From Deinococcus sp. KNUC1210 (lineage in GTDB: Bacteria; Deinococcota; Deinococci; Deinococcales; Deinococcaceae): 64,000 nt of DNA. The stretch lies in assembly GCF_022344005.1 (NCBI RefSeq), contig NZ_CP092188.1:1-64000 (forward strand). Direction: 5' to 3'. Both the position numbers and the translations under genes were made by a program. Of the stretch, positions 17,113-24,380 are shown one piece after another. How positions within the stretch are numbered: position 1 is the first letter of the stretch; each line of letters opens with the position of its first letter. Below the pieces are notes generated by a model. It was not told the origin of the DNA and made no database searches. It was given only the letters and a program-made list of their open reading frames with translations.

Positions 17113-18573
17113 ATGCCCAGCAGCGCCTTTCCCACGGACCTGCAGTTCGCCGAAGCCATCTGCCGGGCCTGGGACACTCAGGACGACCGGGAGCTGGTCG
17201 CGTTCTTCGAACAGGTGCCGCTGACGCTGCTGCCGCACTTCGACGAGTGGACCCGGCGTGAGATCTGGCATTTCCCCGCTCCCCGGCCGTTCGTGACCCT
17301 GAACAGCCTCGCCCCTGACCAGAGTGCCCGGTTCCTGGGAGTCCCCGGTCTGGTCTATGCCCTGGCGTGCCACCGGAACGGACACGTCCGCGGCGACGCC
17401 GTGTCGCTGCTCGCCCGGCTCGACACGCCGGTGGCGCTGGCACTGCTGCTGGTCCGGGTAAACGACTGGGCAGCGCCGGTCCGGGAGCAGGCCCGCGCCG
17501 CTCTGCTGGCCAGGCTTCCGCACATTCCTCTGACGCACTGGCTGAAGGTCGCTCCTGGGGTGGCCCGGCTGATCCAGGAGGTCCGCTCTCCCGATCCGGC
17601 CCTGGTGCAGCAGATCGTGGCGCCGTTTCTGACGCCGGACGGGGAACGCGTCCTGAGAGCCCAGTACCTCTCACTGGCTCAGGAGGTGCGGCGCGCCCTG
17701 ACGATCCTGCTGCTAAACATGAACAGACAGGAGGCGCTGCCACTTCCCATGTTGTTGCTGCTCGCCCGCGATCCGCTGCCGATCGTTCGTCTGGCCGCTG
17801 TTCGGGCGCTGCCGATTGCGCATCTCTCTCCTTTCCTGAACGACCGGGACGGCGCGGTGAGGATCCAGGCCCTGCGGCGTCTGCTGCCGACCCTGACCCC
17901 GGAAGAGGCCGCAGCGCAGTGTCTAGTCGCCCTGCTCGATCCTCAGGAGCGGGTGAGACTGCTGGCCGGGTACACCCTGCGGCAACAAGGACAGGACGTC
18001 GGTGTGGTGTATCGACAGGTTGCTCCAACTTCCCTCTCCGAGCTGCAGCTGCGCGGCTGGATCGCCGGGCTGGCTTCTGAAGGACAGCAGGAAGACGCGG
18101 ACCTGATCGAGCCGTTCCTCACGCACTCCAGTGCCCGGGTCCGGCTCGAGGCACTGTATGCCGCCGGCACCCTCGATCCCGTCAGGTACCGGGCTGCGCT
18201 GGTTGCCGGGGTTCTGGACACCAGTCGGGTCAGCAAGGCAGCGCTGCGGATCATGAAGAAGGCCGGCCTGCTGACCTCTCCAGACCTGTTGGAAGAGATG
18301 CTCGCTCAGGCCACCACGCCAGCAGTGAGGCGGCGCGTGATTCAGTTAGCCCTGAATCTGAGCCGCTTCGAGGCGGCAGAACAGCTGCTGCGCTGGAGGG
18401 GCGGCCAGGCTTCGGGGATACAGGGCGAGATCGACGCGCGGCTCGTGTCTCTGCTGCGAGGGTACGGCCCCACCTACTACGCCCGGCCTCCGGCGGAACT
18501 GCTGGCGCAGTTGAGGGCAGTGAGCGTCGAGGCAGGACTGGAGTTGCAGCAGGTGCTGGCCGCTTACAGCTGA
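17113..18573 (+). CDS. HEAT-repeat-like protein
   Basis: A 486-residue protein made almost wholly of short paired helices with the HEAT signature of Pro, Val-Arg and Leu-rich turns, for example GHVRGDAVSLLARLDTPVAL, APVREQARAALLARLP, DPLPIVRLAAVRALPI, DGAVRIQALRRLLPTL and SSARVRLEALYAAGTLD. It probably forms a curved solenoid that binds another protein. No catalytic motif, signal or membrane segment is seen. TACCCT (17102-17107) lies 5 nt before the ATG and no Shine-Dalgarno is present, so it is probably leaderless. Confidence 0.75.
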   Translation: MPSSAFPTDLQFAEAICRAWDTQDDRELVAFFEQVPLTLLPHFDEWTRREIWHFPAPRPFVTLNSLAPDQSARFLGVPGLVYALACHRNGHVRGDAVSLLARLDTPVALALLLVRVNDWAAPVREQARAALLARLPHIPLTHWLKVAPGVARLIQEVRSPDPALVQQIVAPFLTPDGERVLRAQYLSLAQEVRRALTILLLNMNRQEALPLPMLLLLARDPLPIVRLAAVRALPIAHLSPFLNDRDGAVRIQALRRLLPTLTPEEAAAQCLVALLDPQERVRLLAGYTLRQQGQDVGVVYRQVAPTSLSELQLRGWIAGLASEGQQEDADLIEPFLTHSSARVRLEALYAAGTLDPVRYRAALVAGVLDTSRVSKAALRIMKKAGLLTSPDLLEEMLAQATTPAVRRRVIQLALNLSRFEAAEQLLRWRGGQASGIQGEIDARLVSLLRGYGPTYYARPPAELLAQLRAVSVEAGLELQQVLAAYS

Positions 18574-18839
18574 AGTGCGCCGGCCGTTCCTCAGCTCAGC
18601 CGAAGGAGCGACAGGAGGGGCAGGAGGGGCAGTTCGATCTCGTTCACCGGCGTCCTGAAAATACCTGTCGCTTTAGTATTGATCCTCTACCCGGAAAGCA
18701 TGCCAGCTGTCTACGCCCGCACAGCCAACGCAGCGCGCGGAGAGACCTGCGTATAGTTCGTCGCCCTGATCCGCTCAAAGCGCGACCTGATCTTCGTTCA
18801 GCAACCGCCACGCGAAAATTCCATCGTTGATCGGCTGTC

Positions 18840-19035
18840 CAGGTGGTCCAGATTCCGCTGGCGCTGAATCACCACGGCGAGCTGGCGAGCGCCCTGACCG
18901 CCCAAAACAAAACATGTGCCCTACACCTGCCTCGAATGTGGAGGCAGCCTGCACGTCCGGCGAGGCGAGACGAACATTGCCCACTTTGCCCATACCGCCC
19001 ACGACACGCAGGGCTGCAGTGGGGAAAGCGTCTCA
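18840..19035 (+). pseudogene. CoiA-like / nuclease-associated protein N-terminal relic
   Basis: Two frames must be joined. PLALNHHGELASALTAQNKT is in one; from about 18922, PYTCLECGGSLHVRRG and HFAHTAHDTQGCSGES are in the next. The pattern of a leading Ala-Asn/Gly segment, a CxxC zinc pair, HFAH and a final C..ES fits CoiA-family N-termini. A single extra T near 18921 explains the shift. After CSGES the similarity ends at about 19035 and the rest of the gene is missing, replaced by the convergent small membrane gene. Confidence 0.55.
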
Positions 19036-19041
19036 TCTCGG

Positions 19042-19299
19042 TCATGCATCCCTCAGCAAGGCGAGGCCAAGCACGAGCCGATAAACGGCGAAGGCAAGGA
19101 CGCCGAAGAGCAGCAGCGCGGCCGTTCGGGTGGGCGGCTGGGTCTTCTCGGTCAAGAAGATGACAACGGCAAGAACCAGTGCCAGGATGGTGTGATAGAC
19201 GTCGTCCAAGTGCCACCGAACCACAGCGACCGCAATCAGCGTCACCGATCCTGCCCAGGTAATTGCACGGAAAAGTATGGGCGGAACGCTCCTGTTCAT
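19042..19299 (-). CDS. small hydrophobic membrane protein
   Basis: An 85-residue protein with two to three membrane helices (about 8-26, 34-50 and 58-80). Family not recognised. Its start overlaps the end of the SMI1/KNR4 gene by 4 bp, so the two form an operon. It could be a companion of the immunity-like protein or a leftover of a larger toxin-immunity cluster. Confidence 0.55.
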   Translation of the reverse strand: MNRSVPPILFRAITWAGSVTLIAVAVVRWHLDDVYHTILALVLAVVIFLTEKTQPPTRTAALLLFGVLAFAVYRLVLGLALLRDA

Positions 19300-19769
19300 G
19301 TGCCTTCCTCGGTGCTCTCTTCGCCATTGCGCCAGCCTTCCCCATGACAGAGCAGCGCACGGATCGAAGGGGCGAAGTAGGGATCGTATCGCCAGTCGGA
19401 ACCCGCGATCGCAACTTTGTAGACACCTGTTTTTCCTTCGTGACTTCCGTAAAGATAGATGTCATCGCCATCTTGTCCAAAGTAGAAGCAATCAGGCATC
19501 TCTTCAAGAAGGAATGAATACCAGTCTTTCATAGTTCCGTATGCTGTGCTGGTTTCATACATCCAGATATAGAGGGAGGCCATTTCGCCTCCTATGATGC
19601 AGCCGTTGTGGACGCTGACAATCTCGATGTAATCAGCAGGAGCATTCGGGAACTCCTCAAGCAGGAAACGAATCTCCTCTTCGCTGGCAGGCGACTCATG
19701 GGCTGATCCGGGGCGTGGATTTGAAGGGTAGAGCGTGAGTATGGGATACAGCTCGTCAAGGATGGGCAT
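19296..19769 (-). CDS. SMI1/KNR4 family protein
   Basis: A 157-residue protein with the SMI1/KNR4 (SUKH) pattern: SEEEIRFLLEEFPNAPADYI, HNGCIIGGEMASLYIW, and an acidic YFGQDGDDIYLYGSHEG segment near residue 100. Members often serve as immunity proteins to contact-dependent or polymorphic toxins. The start is ATG 19769; the longer frame upstream crosses the IS4 terminus. The IS4 left end lies only about 10 bp upstream, so the native promoter and any upstream toxin gene have been lost or replaced. Confidence 0.75.
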   Translation of the reverse strand: MPILDELYPILTLYPSNPRPGSAHESPASEEEIRFLLEEFPNAPADYIEIVSVHNGCIIGGEMASLYIWMYETSTAYGTMKDWYSFLLEEMPDCFYFGQDGDDIYLYGSHEGKTGVYKVAIAGSDWRYDPYFAPSIRALLCHGEGWRNGEESTEEGT

Positions 19770-19778
19770 GCTCAGTCC

Positions 19779-20912
19779 CTGACTACTATTCAAAACGTGG
19801 GAGGTGACGGGAAAAGTCGGCTCCTGTAGCGGGTTTCTGCGATGAAGACACATCAGAGCCGGCCCCCTCACGATACCCTGCAGACCGCGCTGCGGTCTGC
19901 CTTTCCATTGGATGCTCGTCGACTGACGGTCTTGAGTGCCTTAGTGCTCGCGATGATCCAAGCCCGCAGCGTCGTCCTGTACACATTGAAAAATCACGTT
20001 TCCTTGTCTGGGAGCCGAGCGACGCGGTATCAGCGCCTGCTCCGCTTCGTCCGCTTTCAACTGCCAGACGGGCTGTTCGCCCGCTTTGCGCTGTCATGCC
20101 TCCCGCCTGGCGACCTCGATCTGATCCTCGACCGCACCAATTGGAAGCTCGGCAACCACGACATCAACATCCTGCTCCTTTCGGCCGTCTGGAACGGCTT
20201 CAGTCTACCGTTGATGTGGTCGCTGTTGCCGCATGGTGGCGCGAGTTCGCAGGCCATCCGCGAAGCGCTCATGGAGCGCTTCCTGAAGGCGTGTCCGGAT
20301 CGCCACATCAGCGGTCTGCTGGCAGACCGGGAATTCATCGGGACCGCGTGGTTCACGTATCTTCAGCGCCTTGACATCGACCCATGCATCCGTCTGACCG
20401 CGACCACCGTGGTGGGCACCGGCAAGCTGCCAGTGTGGGCGTGCTTCAAAAAGATGCAACCCGGCGAGGTGCGCTTCTGGCATCGTGCGTTGAAGGTGTA
20501 CGGTGTGTCGCGCCGCGTGGCCGCGACCTGCAACGCGGCGGGCGAGGTGTTGTCCCTCGTCAATCGCGGGCGAGCAGGGAAGAATCTTGCGAGATATGCT
20601 TGCCGCTGGCAGGCAGAGAACCTGCACGCAGCGCTCAAAACGCGTGGATTCAACTTGGAAGACACGGGGTTGACTCAGGCAGAACGGGTGTCCACGCGCC
20701 TGACGGTCGTGTCGATCGCATTTCTTTGGGCGTGTCTCACAGGGGAAGTTCAGGCCATCGAACACACCGTCAAGCGCAAAAAGCACGGACACCTCTAGGT
20801 GTCCGTCTTCCGCCTTGGGTTGGATCATCTGCAGGACCTGCTCGCGCATCCATCGAGATCATCCTGGCACACCTTAGAAGCTCTCATAGCCTGTTTTGAA
20901 TAGAAGTCAGCG
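19779..20912 (+). mobile_element. IS4-family insertion sequence
   Basis: About 1.1 kb. The left end CTGACTACTATTCAAAAC and the right end (complement CTGACTTCTATTCAAAAC) are inverted repeats. It contains one intact transposase. No clean target duplication is visible. A second left end of the same element lies at 20941, separated by 28 bp. Confidence 0.75.
19842..20798 (+). CDS. IS4-family transposase
   Basis: A 318-residue DDE transposase that appears intact. The first catalytic Asp is in LDRTNWKLG (near 97), the second in LADREFIG (near 165). The Glu lies in the signature Y-(2)-R-(3)-E-(6)-K, seen as YACRWQAENLHAALK near residue 249. Decayed relatives occur at 5104-5700 and, more distantly, at the right edge of the window. 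Confidence 0.9.
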   Translation: MKTHQSRPPHDTLQTALRSAFPLDARRLTVLSALVLAMIQARSVVLYTLKNHVSLSGSRATRYQRLLRFVRFQLPDGLFARFALSCLPPGDLDLILDRTNWKLGNHDINILLLSAVWNGFSLPLMWSLLPHGGASSQAIREALMERFLKACPDRHISGLLADREFIGTAWFTYLQRLDIDPCIRLTATTVVGTGKLPVWACFKKMQPGEVRFWHRALKVYGVSRRVAATCNAAGEVLSLVNRGRAGKNLARYACRWQAENLHAALKTRGFNLEDTGLTQAERVSTRLTVVSIAFLWACLTGEVQAIEHTVKRKKHGHL

Positions 20913-20990
20913 TGCTGGCACGGTTCGTCCTGAGCTTTGCCGCTGACTTCTATTCAAAACGTACGAGGTGACTCGAAAAGCTGACTGCTA
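20893..20990. repeat. inverted IS4 ends facing each other
   Basis: GTTTTGAATAGAAGTCAGCG (20893-20912) and CGCTGACTTCTATTCAAAAC (20941-20960) are perfect 20-bp inverted repeats around a 28-bp spacer. The second arm continues as a further IS4 left-end sequence (ACGAGGTGACTCGAAAAG), like 19797 onward. It marks a second, otherwise deleted, copy or an aberrant transposition product. Confidence 0.65.
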
Positions 20991-21019
20991 TCGCATATTC
21001 CTATACTGAAGAGAATGTC

Positions 21020-21903
21020 ATGGCTGATGACTTCGCGAGGCCGGCTGAATTCCTCTACAGTTCACGCATGAAGGCCGACGAGCTGGCTCAAGTTCTCGCC
21101 CTGGATTACGCGGCCATCCCACAGGTGGTCGCGGTCGTGCAGGCCGGATCCCGCACTGCTGGCAACCAGGATCGCTGGTCGGACATCGATCTGTACATCT
21201 ACAGCCGGGAGACCGTGCCGTTATCCCCCGGTACGCGATCGCCCAGCGGTACGCTCAGCGGTGGGAAGTGGGCAATACCTTTACGGAGGAGGTGGACGTG
21301 CTGATTGAGCACGCCACACAGCTGGAAATCGACGTGATCTTTCGTCCGGTCGCTTCGTTTGAAGCCCACCTCTTCTACCTGTTCGAGCACAATGAAGCGC
21401 GCATGGGAAACTCCACCACGGTCTGGCAGAACATCCGCACGTCCCGCATCCTCGCCGACCATGAGGGATGGTTCGCACGATTGCAGGCACAGGCGTCCCG
21501 CGAATATCCAGAGACGCTCGCACAGGCTATTCTGGCCCGCAATGTTCCACTGCTCTCGGGGAGCATCCACAGCTTTTCCGCGCAAGTGCTCCTCGGGGTT
21601 CAGCGCCACGATCTGGTGATCGTCAATGGTGTTCTAGCCAAAGTGCTGGACAGCTATTTTGATGTGCTGTACGCGTTGAACCGTGCCTATCATCCCGGCA
21701 ACAAGCGGTTGTTGACACTGGCAGCTGACCTGCCGATGGTGCCGACCGGTTTCGTGGCTGGCATCGAACGGCTGCTGTCATTCACCTCGGCGACCCTGGA
21801 CGACGTACCCAGTGCGCTGGAGGCGGTGGTTCGGCCGCTGTTGGCGTTGGTGGAAGCGCAGGGTCAGCTGCCGGCTCCGTGGGGAGAGCAGCGTCCGGAG
21901 TGA
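21020..21903 (+). pseudogene. nucleotidyltransferase-domain protein with C-tract frameshift
   Basis: The first frame carries a nucleotidyltransferase signature, QAGSRTAGNQDRWSDIDLYI (GS-x-D-x-D), as in aminoglycoside adenylyltransferase-like enzymes. The reading frame is lost at a C5 tract (21225-21229). Adding one C continues into RYAIAQRYAQRWEVGNTFTE and the rest of a helical C-terminal domain ending at 21903. The intact protein would be about 270-290 residues. ATG 21020 or 21068 could be the start. Either a pseudogene, a phase-variable tract or a sequencing error. Substrate unknown. Confidence 0.65.
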
Positions 21904-22130
21904 GGTGCTTGGTGATGTGCTCGCTGTGGAACAACGGTGAGGCATTGTGCGGATGCGCAGGGCAAGATGCCACCGGGTCCCGCTTGGCTCGAGCGCACAA
22001 CCGCCCATGCCCGTCTAGCGTCACGACAGTTCCGGCTCTGGCTATTGTCCTGACGGTGACGGGCCGTGAGTGACTTCAAGTTGAGTTTTGACTGGTAGTC
22101 AGCCACTCACCCCCTACCGCTCAGGAAGTC

Positions 22131-22654
22131 ATGGAGGCCATCGGTGGGGCACCACTAATCGGAGACGAAGATCGGATGAGTGTTGTCCTAGGGATTCACG
22201 CCGCACTGACTCATAACAACTTGGTTGCAGCGCATCTGCTCGTTCCTCATCTGGAGACCGTGTTCCGACGTGTCCTTAATCGAACGGAGGGCCGGCTTGC
22301 CGCGTCTGCTAAGAGTGATGGCACGGAAGATGTGCGGCTGCTTGGCCCAATGCTGGAGACCGCCCAATACCGTGACCGTCTAGACCAATACTTCGGGCCT
22401 GACCTGATGTTCGAAATCAGACGTTCTTTAATACCAAGCCTGGCCCGAATACTCGCAATGCCTTGTGCCATGGCTTTGCTCCCGATGCGTTCTATAAAGA
22501 CTGGCCTGGAATCATCGCTACCCACCTTCTCATGCGCGTATACCTGACTTTGCCGGGCAGAGCTGGCGTACATATGGCGAGTGACAACAGCGAATCTGCG
22601 GACGGTAAGGAGTCCATTTCAGCCGAGTCCGATGAGAGAACGCAAGATACTTGA
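22131..22654 (+). pseudogene. DUF4209-like C-terminal domain relic
   Basis: The first frame GIHAALTHNNLVAAHLLVPH and GPDLMFEI resembles the C-terminal DUF4209 domain, in which a long helical segment is followed by R-N-x-x-x-H-G. After a frameshift near 22425 the second frame gives PGPNTRNALCHGFAPDAF, with the expected RN...HG. The N-terminal several hundred residues of the family are absent. AGGAAG precedes the ATG at 22131, so a shortened product could still be made, but the frame break suggests decay. Confidence 0.5.
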
Positions 22655-23186
22655 TCCTGAATGGCATCCATAAGAAGTGCCAATTTAAACCAAGTATGCT
22701 TACCTTCTCTAAGCGGGGTCCACTATGCGGGACAGTCGAGAGTCCTCTCCGGTTCAAGTGGATACAGGCGTAAGGGAATAACACTGCTACAGCCCACTAG
22801 ATCTTGGCCAAGGCTGCTTTCAATTAAGCAACCTTGAGGAGATTCGCTAGTGGTCGAATTGTTTTAAAGCAAATATGATATGTCCTTCCGTATCTATGCT
22901 TCAATTCATGCTGGCCTTGAACGATAGGCCCTTTAACAGGAACGCTCAGGATCTATCACTTCAGCTGAAAGTTATGCCTGTTTCGATCATTCCAGAGGCG
23001 CTAATGAGTCAGTTGTGCAATGCACTCTGTTTTCAGAGCGCCAAAACCATCTGAGGGGGCATGAATTTACACCGCTATTTCACTTAGTACACTATGACAC
23101 TATTGATTACGAAGTGTTCGTCATCATCATGATCAGTCGCGCGAGGCTCAGCAGAACCGGTGTGCGATGATTTATCCCTGGGGGAA
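22655..23186. other. AT-richer intergenic region, no gene seen
   Basis: About 530 bp, noticeably less GC-rich than the surroundings, with no supported frame. It forms the left boundary of the Argonaute-associated block and may be its acquisition junction. Confidence 0.4.
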
Positions 23187-24338
23187 ATGTCAATTCGGAG
23201 CGACAGTACTAGGATCAGCACACCGCCGTTGACGGAGCAGGAGATCGTCAAAGAACTCGGGGCAGCGATGGACAGGATGCGCGGTCACCCACTTGCTGAT
23301 ACGGCTAGGATCATCGTGGAGACAGCCCTCCGTAGCGACCTTGGCTGCCGCCGAAAGGCACTTGAGGAAGCGCATTTCCTACTTCAAGTCATGCCAAAGA
23401 CAGAGACAGATGAGCTTCACATCGACCTGTCGCTGATTCTCAACCTTGGCATCCTGTTGAATGGTTTGTCGCGTCTCGACCGGCCCATCATTCCTGTTTA
23501 TCACGAGGCCTTCGGACTGGAGTGGGGGCACACGGCCCGGAAGCTCCACACAGATGCCCGGACTTGGCAGCCCGTACATCTAATTTTCATGAATAGAACC
23601 GAGCAGCAGCCGCTGGATCTTCTTGGGTATCCCTGGTTGGTACATGAGCTTGTCCATTACGCCTTCGCAAATCAGCTTCCTCTTTTTTATCAAGGTCACC
23701 AGATCCTTAATACACGGGTTCAACAGTGGAACCTCGCTAGTCTGGCCGTAAACGACCCGGTCAGTCAGCAGATCACCAAAGATTTTCGGACCTACTGGAT
23801 TCCGAAAGAGAGTCAGTTTGACTGGCCACACGAAATTGCGGTTGACGCCGTGTGCATGCTGCTGCTCGGTCCTGTGTATGTCAGCGCGTTACAACGGGAA
23901 TATGCCGATGCGACGGACACGATCAATGCCTACCAGATCGAACCGGACCACATTCCAATTGAGTTGAGGACTCAGGCGATGATCAGGATAGGTGAGCAGC
24001 TTGGGTGGGAGGCGGAGGTAGAGCCGCTGCGCCTCCTGCAACAGCAGTGGCAACGCCAATGGCCGGAAGCAGCCCGCGCCAGTCGTTACCGCACGCTACG
24101 GGACCATGCCCTAATCGCCGAGGCGCAGCGTGCCGCCCTGGAATATGCAACGTCGGTAAGATTGCCTCAGCTGACGCCAGCGCGACTTACTGAGCTCAGC
24201 GCCGCTGCGGAGGACGTTGCGCCGTTACAGGGCCTTGATCTGATCATCTCTGCTTGGTGCATGTACCAGCGCCATCAGGGAGGTGAAGGTTATGCCACTT
24301 GGACGGCCCGGCTACTTCAAAGTTTCGCCGATGAATAA
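23187..24338 (+). CDS. HExxH metallopeptidase-like protein
   Basis: A 383-residue protein with a zinc-protease-type motif WLVHELVHYAF (HELVH at about 153-157) and, some 60 residues on, PHEIAVDAVCM, whose Glu is well placed as a third zinc ligand. N-terminal about 100 residues are helical; the C-terminal part is rich in Gln/Arg helices. No signal peptide, so cytoplasmic. ATG 23187 has GGGGGAA just upstream; GTG 23160 is an alternative. It converges on the Argonaute gene with a 42-bp gap. Close packing suggests a functional link, but no precise family is recognised. Confidence 0.65.
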   Translation: MSIRSDSTRISTPPLTEQEIVKELGAAMDRMRGHPLADTARIIVETALRSDLGCRRKALEEAHFLLQVMPKTETDELHIDLSLILNLGILLNGLSRLDRPIIPVYHEAFGLEWGHTARKLHTDARTWQPVHLIFMNRTEQQPLDLLGYPWLVHELVHYAFANQLPLFYQGHQILNTRVQQWNLASLAVNDPVSQQITKDFRTYWIPKESQFDWPHEIAVDAVCMLLLGPVYVSALQREYADATDTINAYQIEPDHIPIELRTQAMIRIGEQLGWEAEVEPLRLLQQQWQRQWPEAARASRYRTLRDHALIAEAQRAALEYATSVRLPQLTPARLTELSAAAEDVAPLQGLDLIISAWCMYQRHQGGEGYATWTARLLQSFADE

Positions 24339-24380
24339 TGAATGGACTCCCCGGAAAATGCGGGTATGCAAATGCCCCAC

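Noticed and set aside
19842..20912. IS4 copy as carrier of the nucleotidyltransferase gene
   Set aside because: The IS ends enclose only the transposase; the nucleotidyltransferase lies outside both intact ends.
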